In this document: positions 35,649 through 44,544 of the stretch, one piece after another
Layout: every line of letters begins with the position of its first letter
Numbering within the stretch: position 1 is the stretch's first letter
From: CAVVEQ01 sp963802095
GTDB lineage: Bacteria > Chloroflexota > Anaerolineae > Anaerolineales > Anaerolineaceae
Reading direction: 5' to 3'
DNA length: 64,000 nucleotides
Assembly: GCA_963802095.1 (NCBI GenBank)
Contig: CAWDHI010000002.1
Coordinates: 62,001 to 126,000 of the forward strand
Notes under the pieces: generated by a model
What the model was told of the DNA's origin: nothing
Databases searched by the model: none
The model's input: only the letters and a program-made list of their open reading frames with translations
Translations under genes and position numbers: made by a program

Positions 35649-36035
35649 TTATTGGCCAAAGAAAAGTGACCACCAGATTTCCCAGGCAGGGCAGCGTTGG
35701 GGCGTTGGAACTGGGACTGAATTTGGCTGCGGAGTCTCCCCTGGGGGTGGTAGGGGAACAATAATTTTATCGCCAGGTAATGCCATGTGCCCCTCCTCCC
35801 TGGCATAATCCTCCACAGCTTTCACCGAAGTGGAATAAGCCATTTGTGTTTGAAGATAAACATGTGTTTTTTGCAGGTTGGCGATTTCCGTATTCACCGC
35901 ATTGCGTTGATTGGTGAGACGCGCCAATTCAGAAATCCGACCGAAGAGGGTCATCATGATGAATACCAGGACGATCAATCCGCCAGTGTAGAACGCTTTG
36001 TTTTTATCTATCTTGATATTCCGAATGAATTTCAT
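35649..36035 (-). CDS. FtsB/DivIC-like septum formation protein
   Basis: A protein of about 128 residues if it starts at the ATG at 36035 (MKFIRNIKIDK). An upstream ATG at 36083 would lie inside the tRNA terminator hairpin and is unlikely to be the start. One membrane helix (about 15-34, AFYTGGLIVLVFIMMTLFG) precedes a coiled coil (ELARLTNQRNAVNTEIANLQ), as in the FtsB/DivIC family. DYAREEGHMALPGDKIIVP is the usual sequence after the coil. The C-terminus is Pro-rich. The family helps assemble the division septum. No Shine-Dalgarno is evident. Confidence 0.85.
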   Translation of the reverse strand: MKFIRNIKIDKNKAFYTGGLIVLVFIMMTLFGRISELARLTNQRNAVNTEIANLQKTHVYLQTQMAYSTSVKAVEDYAREEGHMALPGDKIIVPLPPPGETPQPNSVPVPTPQRCPAWEIWWSLFFGQ

Positions 36036-36069
36036 GATGAAGGAGAGCGGGTACAAGAAAAGTGCCAAT

Positions 36070-36093
36070 AAAAAACTCTGCATTCGCAGAGTT
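36070..36093 (-). terminator. Terminator just after tRNA-Leu
   Basis: On the minus strand AACTCTGC-GAAT-GCAGAGTT is followed by a run of T residues (A-run at 36070-36075 on the plus strand). It lies five bases after the tRNA 3' end. Confidence 0.88.
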
Positions 36094-36097
36094 CAGG

Positions 36098-36181
36098 TGC
36101 CGAAGGTGGGATTTGAACCCACACGAGCGTTTGCCCACTACGCCCTGAACGTAGCGCGTCTGCCAATTCCGCCACTTCGGC
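36098..36181 (-). tRNA. tRNA-Leu (anticodon CAG)
   Basis: Read on the minus strand, GCCGAAG pairs with CTTCGGC as the acceptor stem. The D-arm region includes GGAATTGGCAGAC; the anticodon stem-loop CTACG-TTCAGGG-CGTAG carries CAG in the loop; a long variable arm follows, and the T arm is GTGGG-TTCAAAT-CCCAC. The long variable arm and anticodon fit leucine. The discriminator is A; the 3' CCA is not fully encoded (ACCT), so it would be added after transcription. Confidence 0.95.
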
Positions 36182-36192
36182 TAGGTTCGGCA

Positions 36193-36220
36193 ATTCTATC
36201 AAACTTGCCTGTTTTGTCAA
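36193..36220 (-). promoter_or_regulatory. Sigma-70 promoter of tRNA-Leu
   Basis: On the minus strand TTGACA (36215-36220) is separated by 16 bases from TAGAAT (36193-36198). The predicted start lies about five bases upstream of the tRNA 5' end. Confidence 0.75.
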
Positions 36221-36305
36221 CCTTGATATCGGAATGACCGTTTCATGGTCTCAATTAACGATTCTTTACCGCGTTCATGCCAGTGCGGCCGGTTTTCGCT
36301 CATGC

Positions 36306-36311
36306 TATAAT
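36306..36311 (+). promoter_or_regulatory. Extended -10 box (TGCTATAAT) before the 7-TM sensor gene
   Basis: TATAAT preceded by TGC one base before (TGCTATAAT) lies 17 bases before the ATG at 36329. The predicted leader is about 11 bases and includes GAGG. The same TGCTATAAT occurs before tilS and the SDR gene at 54611. Confidence 0.5.
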
Positions 36312-36328
36312 CTTTTCTGAGGTTTTCT

Positions 36329-38527
36329 ATGAGCCAATTGTTACTTCAGGTGTTATCGATCCTGACCGAACCATCGGGAGATTTGATCTTTCACCTTGTG
36401 CAGATCTTTTCCGCCCTGGCAGCTCTTCTCCTGGCGCTTTCCAGCCATCAGGATCCGAAATCCACAATATACAGGCGTTTCCTTCTAGGGATCATTATCG
36501 TCCTCGGTGGCCAGCTTTTGCTATTCCTGGTCACCACCTTCGGCTGGCGAGGATATTTTGACACACACCTCATTCTACCGATTCTGGAACGGACGGTAAA
36601 TTCCATATGCATGGTATGGATCATCTGGCTGTGGGTGGCACCTCTTCCCTGGAAAGTAGCGGATTATTCCCTGGCTGGTTTTAATATTTTTATTGGCCTT
36701 TCCTTCCTTGTGACCGGTTTCACCTGGTTCATCCAGGGATCCGGAGTGGATTTCAATTCAACCTGGCAGGATCTGCTTTGGGCTAATTTGATGGTCATAG
36801 CCATCGTCGTAGGATTGATTGGGTTAATCTTTAAAAAACCAGATGGCTGGGGAGTCGGTGTAGGGTTCCTTGCTATAAATCTCACTGGATTGACTGCTCA
36901 CCTTGTTTACCCAATGCAACCCGGGGATTATGTCGGAATCGTCCGTTTGGTTCAGGTCTTCACTTACCCCCTGCTGCCTGTATTGACCAGGAGGTTTACC
37001 CTCCCTCCCTCGCAAGTACTTGTGAATGTTCCTTCCCCTATCCCAACCGGAGCTCCGGAACGTACACGCTTCACGGCAGAATCGCGCACGATTGATACCT
37101 GGTTGCAGCTTTCCGCCCAGGAACGCTCGGATCCGTTTCATAAGCTGCTGGTCAAAGCCATCGCCCAAACGATGGTCGCAGATATCTGCCTATTGATTTC
37201 CATACCGGACCCACAAAAACAAGTTCGGATCAAAGCTGGCTATGATCTAATCCGACAGGAAACGCTGGGAGAAGGAAGAATCAAAGGAGAAAATATCCCC
37301 GAGATCCTTCGCGCTTTCGATCAAAACCTACCCTTGATCTTGCTCACTGGAGGACCTGTCAGCAAGGATCTGAAATCATTCCGGGATGTTCTGAACCTAA
37401 AAGCACCATCTAACTTGATGTTCATTCCCATCCTCTACCACCAGGTACCGATAGCGGGGTTGCTACTCTGTTCCCCCTATTCCTCAAGAATCTGGGATAT
37501 CACGGACGAGTCATATCTTTATAGTGTCACAAACCGGGTCGGAGCGCTTCTCGCAGAGATCTCCAAACGTGAAGAAGATCTGGTAAGCGATGATCTCGCC
37601 ACGCTGGATGAGGAAGCACTTCGCACGAAGTACGGTCTATTAAAACAGGAAAACATCGCCCTGGTCACCGAGATAGATGTTCTTCAAAAGAATCCGGAAT
37701 TACCCCTTGAAACCGCTGCCCCACAACTGGAACCACCAGCTGTGATCGCTCTGCCAGCAGTGATCTCCGTTCCGGATACCAATAATCTGAGTATGAGTAT
37801 TGAAGAAGAAGAAAACCTGCGTACTGAGCTGCGGATTGCGCTGGAAGAAGTTTCCCGTCTGCGGGCTTCCCAGGCTGCGGTTGTAGCATCTGAAAGCATC
37901 GCAGAGACGATAACCGAAGAGAAAAAAATCGGGGTGGAAGAGGGATCTCACACGGAAGAAGTCAACCAGGCACTTACAGATTCCGTTAGTGAAACTGGGG
38001 AGGAGATGCCGGAACTTGAAGATGAGGCAATTACCCCCATGACGGTAGACCCGGATCTCAACCGGGATACTTCAATTCCAAAATTGGATTTGTCATTATT
38101 GACATCGATGGTTGATGAAGCAATACAGGAAAACCGTGATGTTCTATCCCAGCACGAGATCTCACTTCTGAGTGACATCCCTGCGGATATTCCTGCAATC
38201 CTGGCTCTTCCCAGCCTGGCAGGAAGAGTTATATCGAAAGTTTTGCGAAGTATGGTCGAAAATTCACCCACGGGAAGCTCGATAACGATAAACGCCGTAA
38301 AGAATGGTGAATTCGTGAGCCTGCACCTTAAGCACTTGATTGATCCAGAGAATGCCATCAACCTTGGACCGGGTGATGTTGAAGAAGCCAATCCCTACCC
38401 GCGCGGTTTTCCACGCGAGGATTGGGAACAGTCTGTGAAACAATTCAGTGCATTCAATGGCGAGTTACTATTCAATCCGATTCCTCCTGCGCAAGAGGAA
38501 GTCACTATTAATTTCAAAATCGCATAA
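36329..38527 (+). CDS. 7-TM sensor protein with GAF-like domain and degenerate histidine-kinase-like C-terminus
   Basis: A 732-residue protein. Residues 15-215 contain seven hydrophobic helices (for example ALAALLLALSS, FLLGIIIVLGGQLLLFLV, FNIFIGLSFLVTGFTWFI). Residues about 248-410 look like a GAF domain (VKAIAQTMVADICLLISIPD ... FIPILYHQVPIAGLLLC). A coiled-coil, acidic and Pro-rich linker follows (TLDEEALRTKYGLLKQENIA). The last 140 residues (TSMVDEAIQENRDVLSQHE ... LPSLAGRVISKVLRSMVENS) resemble the layout of a histidine-kinase ATPase domain, but I see no N box with Asn, no DxGxG and no phosphorylatable His. It may be a non-catalytic sensor. No partner receiver is adjacent. Confidence 0.75.
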   Translation: MSQLLLQVLSILTEPSGDLIFHLVQIFSALAALLLALSSHQDPKSTIYRRFLLGIIIVLGGQLLLFLVTTFGWRGYFDTHLILPILERTVNSICMVWIIWLWVAPLPWKVADYSLAGFNIFIGLSFLVTGFTWFIQGSGVDFNSTWQDLLWANLMVIAIVVGLIGLIFKKPDGWGVGVGFLAINLTGLTAHLVYPMQPGDYVGIVRLVQVFTYPLLPVLTRRFTLPPSQVLVNVPSPIPTGAPERTRFTAESRTIDTWLQLSAQERSDPFHKLLVKAIAQTMVADICLLISIPDPQKQVRIKAGYDLIRQETLGEGRIKGENIPEILRAFDQNLPLILLTGGPVSKDLKSFRDVLNLKAPSNLMFIPILYHQVPIAGLLLCSPYSSRIWDITDESYLYSVTNRVGALLAEISKREEDLVSDDLATLDEEALRTKYGLLKQENIALVTEIDVLQKNPELPLETAAPQLEPPAVIALPAVISVPDTNNLSMSIEEEENLRTELRIALEEVSRLRASQAAVVASESIAETITEEKKIGVEEGSHTEEVNQALTDSVSETGEEMPELEDEAITPMTVDPDLNRDTSIPKLDLSLLTSMVDEAIQENRDVLSQHEISLLSDIPADIPAILALPSLAGRVISKVLRSMVENSPTGSSITINAVKNGEFVSLHLKHLIDPENAINLGPGDVEEANPYPRGFPREDWEQSVKQFSAFNGELLFNPIPPAQEEVTINFKIA

Positions 38528-38555
38528 ATAAATAATTATTTCACTTTTACAGTTT

Positions 38556-39473
38556 ATGTATAACCGGTTTCCTCTTCCCATCGCAGTGGCTTTTGCTGCT
38601 TTGATGCTGATTAGTTGCACATCAAATCCTGCCAATTCCAGAACATATGCCCGGGCTGAACTGCTATTGACACAATATCCTGGCATGGAACCCAGTCGAA
38701 CACCATTTCAACCCGGGATGACCCTTCGAACGCCATCCCCCAGTAATGATCCTTTCACGCCGCTTCCAGGAGCAACAACCTAAACATCCCTGAATCCAGC
38801 GTATTCTCACCGCACGAATATACTTGTGCTTGGTTCGGATTAGCGTCCAAATTCCGGTTACCGTACCGATGTGATCCTTCTTGTATCCCTGGAGAAAATC
38901 CACGGGGAGGTAAGCATCGTTTCCTTCCCGCGCGATCTTTGGACTTGTCTCCCCGGTTTCGGTGAGGAAAGAACAAAAACGGCCATGGAATTCGGTGGCT
39001 TTTCGTTGGCGCAGGAAATGTTTCTTTAAAACATTGGGCTGAAGGTCAATCATTACGTCCTGACGAATTTCCAGGGTTTTGTGAATCTGGTAAATACTCT
39101 TGGTGGCATAAGAGTTAACGCTGCTCGTGAGTTATGCGATACCTGCAATCTCCCCCAGGCTTCAGCGGGATACTGTTTTTTCGGTTCTGGTTTGAACCAG
39201 ATGGATGGAGCCACCATGCTTTGGTATGTCCGCTCCCGCGGTGCCGCGGGTGATTTTGATCGCACCCGCAGGGCTCAAGAAGTACTACGTGCGCTTTTCG
39301 AAAAATTGATCAGCTTGGATGCGGTGAGAAAGCCTTCTCAATTTTTCTCAAATCTTTCGGGAACAATAGAAACTGATCTTTCTATTGAAAATATTCTTCC
39401 ATTTATTCCACTCGCTGTAAATCTAAGGTCAGAACTTTCCGATCTTCGCCAGTTTTTCATCAGGCCATCGTAG
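38556..39473 (+). pseudogene. LCP (LytR-CpsA-Psr) family lipoprotein gene interrupted by three in-frame stops
   Basis: One reading frame runs from the ATG at 38556 to the stop at 39471-39473 and encodes a lipobox signal (LMLISC), a short Thr/Pro linker and an LCP domain, but it contains stop codons TAA at 38781, TAG at 38841 and TAA at 39027. The frame is otherwise undisturbed: TNILVLGSD-stop-RPNSGYRTDVILL, SIVSFPRDLWTCLPGFGE, TNFQGFVNLVNTLGGI, LWYVRSRGAAGDFDRTRRAQ. These are the conserved LCP active-site regions. Comparison with usual LCP sequence suggests Gln or Trp at the second stop and Tyr or Gln at the third. LCP proteins attach glycopolymers to the cell wall. A recently inactivated gene is the simplest reading; base-call errors are possible. 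Confidence 0.8.
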
Positions 39474-39650
39474 ACCTATGGGTACATTATTCCCTCCACG
39501 GGGGCGAATGTTTTACTCCCCGATTAGGATGCCTTCCGGAGATTTCTGAATCAGGCTGCTGTGGAGTGAGCAGATTGGAGATTGACTGGGAAGAATTATG
39601 ATTCTATACTTGTAATTCTTTGATGTCTATGCGCAAATTGAGGTAAGCCA

Positions 39651-40556
39651 ATGGCTAACAGCGAACCAATTATTCACATCACCGGAGAAAGTCTTCTTCC
39701 GTCTGTGATCGAATCGTGGGGATTATATCTGCAGGATCAAGGTAAGTCCCAGCATACCGTTAAAGCATTTCTGGCAGATATGCATCTCTTCGCAGGATTT
39801 CTTTCACCAACCCAAACTATCTCAACGATTAAAACCGAGGAAATAAATGCATTCCTTTCGTGGCTTGAAAAAGGGCGGGGAGTACCATGCAGCCCAAAAA
39901 CGCTTTCAAGACGTGTGACATCCATAAAGTCATTCTTCCGCTGGCTTTTTCAATATGGGCGAATCCCCTCCGATCCTGCTGAAAAAGTATTGCAAAAGAG
40001 CGTGATCAGCCCTCTCCCCGAAGTACTCACCGGGGAAGAGATTGAAAAAATCATTTTCGTAGCGGATGCTTCCCGCAAGGGTAAAACTCCGGATAGTCGT
40101 TCCTCGGCATTATTTGGCTTGCTAATCAAGACAGGGATAAAAAAGGGTGAATGTCTCGCGCTGGGTATGAATCACATTGATACCGAAGACCCGGGAAACC
40201 CCTTCGTTTTCATCCGATATGCCAATCCTTCCAGTCGCTATAAGGAAAGGAAAATCCAGCTTAGCGGCGACTGGGTTGAAGTATTCGAGGAATACAGAGG
40301 GCAATACCAACTCACAGATAAGCTTTTCCCTTGGTCGCCTCGAAGGTTGGAATACCTGTTAGAGGATCTGGGCATTGAATCCGGGCTTGCCAAGCATCTT
40401 TCTTTCGACATGTGCCGGTGGAGCTCAGGCCTCGTGGATTGGAAGAATGGGGTGGAGTCGGATAAGATTCGCCAGAAATTGGGTATCTCAAAGATCCAAT
40501 GGCGTGAGATCAGTTTGAAATTGCGTCAACTTGCGGAAAAAACAACCAACCCTTAG
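39651..40556 (+). CDS. Tyrosine-recombinase-like protein with degenerate active site
   Basis: A 301-residue XerC/D-like protein. Residues 15-100 match the SAM-like core-binding domain (VIESWGLYLQDQGKSQHTVK, SPKTLSRRVTSIKSFFRWL), and 125-300 the catalytic domain. The usual catalytic residues are altered: the first Arg is Lys (TGIKKGE, residue 164), the HxxR box reads FDMCR with no His, the second His site reads LGISK, and the nucleophile Tyr is Trp (KIQWREI, residue 284). It is therefore unlikely to cleave DNA in the standard way. It may bind DNA structurally. No attachment site or mobile element is visible; its end overlaps tilS tail to tail by four bases. Confidence 0.8.
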   Translation: MANSEPIIHITGESLLPSVIESWGLYLQDQGKSQHTVKAFLADMHLFAGFLSPTQTISTIKTEEINAFLSWLEKGRGVPCSPKTLSRRVTSIKSFFRWLFQYGRIPSDPAEKVLQKSVISPLPEVLTGEEIEKIIFVADASRKGKTPDSRSSALFGLLIKTGIKKGECLALGMNHIDTEDPGNPFVFIRYANPSSRYKERKIQLSGDWVEVFEEYRGQYQLTDKLFPWSPRRLEYLLEDLGIESGLAKHLSFDMCRWSSGLVDWKNGVESDKIRQKLGISKIQWREISLKLRQLAEKTTNP

Positions 40557-41980
40557 ATCCGGTTGATCTGGATCTTGAGGAATCTTTTTGTTTCAATAGT
40601 CACCCGGTAAGGATGCATCACCCGAAAACCAGGAATCCAACAGATTCCCTTTTGATCACAGACTAGCGGCCAGGTCTCCCTCGCATTCAGTTGTAATTCT
40701 GAATTGATAAAAAAATCGGAGAGCTTCTGGGAATGCCCGCTCATCCCATAGGGAATGATGCGGTCCCCTTTTTGCCGTGTCCGAAGAATCAATGGGAAAT
40801 TGATACTTTCCAGTTCGAAAACCGCTTGCAGAGGTTCGTGTAAACTGTATTCAGGTATGGAATCTTCTTGGATTTCGCCAGGGAAGAGTCGAATTTCAAT
40901 ATTCCCAATCTTCATAATTTGAGAATCCAGTTTCAGAATCTCGCTCACAGTCGGGGGTATCCAGAGCTGTTTGGATCCAATGATATTAATGGAACGATCC
41001 TTGATGGTAAGAATTCCCCGGGAGAGCTCTGCCTCCAATCCATGCATGATCTCCACCCGTTTCCCCGATCCTCCGGGTTGGATGAGGGCGATGATCCTTT
41101 GGATGGAGGCATAATCAATATCACGATTATCATTGCGCAACCGATGGATGACTCTGCGGAACAGTTCGCGCTGAATGGCCAAATCCTCATCAAGCAGCGC
41201 TAAGATTGAAATTTCATAATAACCAAGCCCTGTAGAAACGGTTACCCGCTTCAACGCAACGTCCACCAGACCTGATAAGAGCGCGTCCACCTCTTCCATC
41301 ATCAATGAAGTATGCTGCAGTCTTTTATGAAATCCGGGTTGATAAGTCTCCAATAGAGGGAGGAGCTCCAACCTTATCCGGTTTCGAAAATACGCAGTAT
41401 CAGTATTGGTTTCATCATTCACAAACCTGATCCCATTCTCATAACAGAAGCTTTCTGTATCCTTCCGATTATTGGGAAGAAGTGGGCGTACAAGTGGAAT
41501 CTTTTCATCAAACTGATCCAGGATCGTTCGAGGTTTCATCCCTTTCAATCCGCTCACACCGCTGCCGCGTAAAAAATGCATTAAAACAGTCTCAGTCTGG
41601 TCATTGGCCGTGTGGCCGGTAGCGACCGCCTGGGCACCCTCATTTCTAGCTTGCTCAAATAGGAACTGGTATCGTACCTGCCTGGCGCATTCTTCGATGG
41701 ACAGTTTATTCCGATGGCAATACTCCCGGATGTCCTCGCTACCACAGAAGTAATATAAACCTCTGTTCTTTGAAAATGCCGCCACAAGTTCAGCATCCAG
41801 CTTGGAATTCTGCCGTAATTTATGGTCAAAATGCGCGACGATGATTTTGAATCCGGTTTTATTTAAGCATTCTGCAAGACACATGCTATCCGCCCCACCG
41901 GAAACACCCACCACTACTGGCCTTTCAAGTAACAAACCACAGCGTTCGATGGCAAACCGCTTGAATGCGTTCAAATCCAT
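40553..41980 (-). CDS. tilS: tRNA(Ile)-lysidine synthase TilS
   Basis: A 475-residue protein from the ATG at 41980. The PP-loop SGGADSMCL is at about residues 28-36, followed by AHFDHKLRQNS, EECARQVRYQFL and ATGHTANDQTETVLMHFLRG, the N-terminal ATP-binding core. The C-terminal TilS-type domain carries LRTRQKGDRIIPYGMSGHSQ and LSDFFIN. It converts C34 of tRNA-Ile2 to lysidine so that it reads AUA. The start codon is at the predicted transcription start of a TGCTATAAT box, so it is probably leaderless; an ATG 48 bases upstream would lie before the promoter. Confidence 0.95.
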   Translation of the reverse strand: MDLNAFKRFAIERCGLLLERPVVVGVSGGADSMCLAECLNKTGFKIIVAHFDHKLRQNSKLDAELVAAFSKNRGLYYFCGSEDIREYCHRNKLSIEECARQVRYQFLFEQARNEGAQAVATGHTANDQTETVLMHFLRGSGVSGLKGMKPRTILDQFDEKIPLVRPLLPNNRKDTESFCYENGIRFVNDETNTDTAYFRNRIRLELLPLLETYQPGFHKRLQHTSLMMEEVDALLSGLVDVALKRVTVSTGLGYYEISILALLDEDLAIQRELFRRVIHRLRNDNRDIDYASIQRIIALIQPGGSGKRVEIMHGLEAELSRGILTIKDRSINIIGSKQLWIPPTVSEILKLDSQIMKIGNIEIRLFPGEIQEDSIPEYSLHEPLQAVFELESINFPLILRTRQKGDRIIPYGMSGHSQKLSDFFINSELQLNARETWPLVCDQKGICWIPGFRVMHPYRVTIETKRFLKIQINRI

Positions 41981-41986
41981 GAGGCG

Positions 41987-41992
41987 ATTATA
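41987..41992 (-). promoter_or_regulatory. Extended -10 box for leaderless tilS
   Basis: On the minus strand TGCTATAAT is followed by CGCCTC and then ATG. The predicted start falls on the A of the start codon at 41980. There is no room for a ribosome-binding site. Confidence 0.6.
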
Positions 41993-42080
41993 GCATCCGT
42001 GAAACCTCAATTTTTCGCTTGCCCTCAAAGGATGTTTGTGCTAGACTAAATTAAACTTTGTTAACATAGACGGGGTAGTC

Positions 42081-43226
42081 ATGGCCGAGAAGATCCTAAT
42101 TGTTGATGACGACATGGAGACGCTGCGTCTCGTGGGTCTTATGCTGCAACGACAGGGTTACCAGATTGTGGCTGCGAGCAATGGTACCCAAGCGCTGGGC
42201 CTGACCCGTAATGAAAAACCGGACCTGATCGTGTTGGATGTGATGATGCCGGACATGGATGGTTATGAGGTTACCCGCCAACTACGGCAGGATAAGGACA
42301 CCCTCGATATCCCCATCATCCTGTTCACCGCCAAGAGCCAGGTGGATGATAAGGTCACAGGGTACGAGGTCGGCGCGGATGATTACCTGACAAAGCCGGT
42401 TCACCCGGCAGAATTGGTTGCCCACATTAAGGCACTCCTTGCCAGGGGGAAGAATCGTGCTGCGGTTCCACAAGAAAAAGGTTACACGATTGGTTTCATC
42501 GCTGCCAAGGGTGGTCTCGGTGTTTCCAGCCTTGCCCTCAATATGGCGATAGCCATGCGGATTCGAAGCAAAACCGAGGTCATCGCTGCCGAGTTGCGAC
42601 CTGGGCAGGGAACTTGGGGAGTGGAATTAGCCTTCCCTGAGACAGATGGGTTGAATAAGCTCCTCAAGCTCAAGACTGCTGAGATCACCAAATCAAGAGT
42701 GGAAGGCGAGCTGGTGCGGATGCCAAATGGACTGCACCTTCTGATGACTTCCAATTATGCCAAAGGAACCAATCCGTGTGCCACTCAGGATCAAATGAAA
42801 ACGGTTTTGCAGTATCTTGGCGCTATCGGTAAGATACTGCTTCTCGATATCGGCACCAACTTTATCCCCGGTCTGGATGAAGTGCTGGATTCCTGTGACG
42901 AGATTGTTCTGGTCACTGAACCTCAGCCGGTGACCATCCAGCGCACCCGGATTTTGGTTGAGGAATTGAATCAAAAAGGTTTCGGAAAATCCAAACTGCT
43001 ATCCCTCGTTTTAATCAACCGGATGCGAACTGACGTGCAGTACTCCATCTCCCAGGTACAGGATGCGCTGCATATACCGGTTTTACAAATGATTCCACCT
43101 GTACCAGAACTGGCCTATCAGGCAAGTTTACGAAATATTCCTTTACTGGATGTTCAACCAGAAGGACTGCTGACCCAGCAGTTTACCAAGCTGGCCGAGG
43201 ATATACTGAACCATATCCAGAAATAA
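42081..43226 (+). CDS. Receiver-domain protein fused to CpaE/MinD-like ATPase
   Basis: A 381-residue protein. Residues 1-122 are a response-regulator receiver with acidic pocket D9-D11, phospho-acceptor D53 (VLDVMMPDMDG) and K105 (YLTKP). Residues 135-380 are a CpaE/MinD-type P-loop domain; the deviant Walker A reads AAKGGLGVSS (K143 signature Lys kept, but Val148 replaces the usual catalytic Lys). KILLLDIGT is the Walker-B-like strand. CpaE proteins localise secretion or pilus machinery in other bacteria; no tad genes are visible here. The histidine kinase gene follows after 71 bases and is a likely partner. Confidence 0.9.
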   Translation: MAEKILIVDDDMETLRLVGLMLQRQGYQIVAASNGTQALGLTRNEKPDLIVLDVMMPDMDGYEVTRQLRQDKDTLDIPIILFTAKSQVDDKVTGYEVGADDYLTKPVHPAELVAHIKALLARGKNRAAVPQEKGYTIGFIAAKGGLGVSSLALNMAIAMRIRSKTEVIAAELRPGQGTWGVELAFPETDGLNKLLKLKTAEITKSRVEGELVRMPNGLHLLMTSNYAKGTNPCATQDQMKTVLQYLGAIGKILLLDIGTNFIPGLDEVLDSCDEIVLVTEPQPVTIQRTRILVEELNQKGFGKSKLLSLVLINRMRTDVQYSISQVQDALHIPVLQMIPPVPELAYQASLRNIPLLDVQPEGLLTQQFTKLAEDILNHIQK

Positions 43227-43297
43227 TTCTCCCAATCATCAGGGGGCTTTCTCTCATGCTTGGAGAATTGGCATATTTATTGTTATTCTTTTGAATT

Positions 43298-44497
43298 ATG
43301 AGTGAAATCACATTTACCCTCGCCCTTCGTCGTTACCAGACGCTGATCGATATTGCCCGCGACCTGGCGACAGTTACCGACCTGGATAATCTCCTGTTAA
43401 AAATTGTCCGGGTTGCTGAAGACCTGGTCAAGGCTGAAGGTGCATCGCTTCTGCTCTACGATGATGTGCACTGCGAGTTATATTTTAAGAAGATCTCAAT
43501 CGGTGGTCAGGAAAAGTCTTCCAATTTCATCGTACCGGAAGAAAGCATCGCCGGGTATGTTGCAACCAACCGGGAACCGGTTTACATTGAGGATGTGGAA
43601 AAGGACACCCGGTTTCCTGCTCCTTTCCTGAGGGCGATTGATTTCCCGGTAAAATCATTGATCGCTATTCCGCTAATCACCCACGATAAATGCATCGGAG
43701 TTCTGGAAGTCTTCAACAAAAAGGACGAAGCGTTCAACAAAGAGGATGAAGGTGTCCTCCTTGCCCTTGGAGCGCAGGCATCCATCGCCATTGAAAACGC
43801 CCGTCTTTTCAAACAGGTGGACCTGATTTCCGAACTGGTGCATGAGATTCGCACGCCTCTCACGTCCATAACCACAATCGCTTACTTGTTGGAGCATTCC
43901 GATTTAAGCATCGAGCAACGAAATGGGCTTGCTAGAACAATTTCTGAGGAGACCATGCGGCTCAATGATATGGCCACCTCGTTCCTTGATTTAGCAAGGC
44001 TGGAATCCGGCCGGATGGTTTTCATACCCGAAGCGATCAGTGTCCCACAGATTTTGCAGGAGTGCGTGAACGTCATCGAACCAAAGGCTTCGGAACGCGG
44101 AATTAAAATCCATATCGAAGTGCCCCACGATATCCTCCCTGCCCTGGAGGCGGACAGGGATAAGATCAAACAGGTCCTTTTGAATATTCTCTCCAACGCA
44201 GTAAAGTACAACCGCGATAATGGTTCCATCGAGCTACGCTCCTGGAACGAAGAACAATGGTTTTTTATCAGTATTCGGGATGGCGGGCCGGGGATCCCGG
44301 AAGGCGATTTAAATCACATCTTCGAAAAATTTTACCGTTCCAGGTCGACCGAAAAAAACATTCCTGGCACAGGTTTAGGGCTTTCCATTTGTAAAAAGAT
44401 CGTAGAGAGTCATGGTGGTACGATTGAAGCCCAAAGTGCGCTAAATGTGGGTACAACATTTGTGATTAAGCTTCCCCGGAAATTCATGGGTTCATAA
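43298..44497 (+). CDS. GAF-domain sensor histidine kinase
   Basis: A 399-residue soluble kinase. GAF domain residues are about 20-170 (ADLVKAEGASLLLYDD-like region, LIAIPLITHDKCIGVLEVFN). The HisKA domain has LVHEIRTPLTSI with phospho-His at 182. The ATPase domain has N box NILSNAVKYN, G1 DGGPGIPEG, F FEKFYRSRS and G2 GTGLGLSICKKIVESHGG. All expected residues are present. No membrane helix is seen, so it should sense a cytoplasmic ligand. The receiver-CpaE gene just upstream is a candidate partner. Confidence 0.93.
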   Translation: MSEITFTLALRRYQTLIDIARDLATVTDLDNLLLKIVRVAEDLVKAEGASLLLYDDVHCELYFKKISIGGQEKSSNFIVPEESIAGYVATNREPVYIEDVEKDTRFPAPFLRAIDFPVKSLIAIPLITHDKCIGVLEVFNKKDEAFNKEDEGVLLALGAQASIAIENARLFKQVDLISELVHEIRTPLTSITTIAYLLEHSDLSIEQRNGLARTISEETMRLNDMATSFLDLARLESGRMVFIPEAISVPQILQECVNVIEPKASERGIKIHIEVPHDILPALEADRDKIKQVLLNILSNAVKYNRDNGSIELRSWNEEQWFFISIRDGGPGIPEGDLNHIFEKFYRSRSTEKNIPGTGLGLSICKKIVESHGGTIEAQSALNVGTTFVIKLPRKFMGS

Positions 44498-44544
44498 TCA
44501 CATTTCCCGATTATTTTCATCTCTGTAGAGAATTCAGTCAAGCT

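Noticed and set aside
39474..39650. 177-base gap before the recombinase-like gene as a possible attachment site or mobile element boundary
   Set aside because: No direct repeats, tRNA fragment or terminal inverted repeats were seen, and the recombinase appears catalytically altered.
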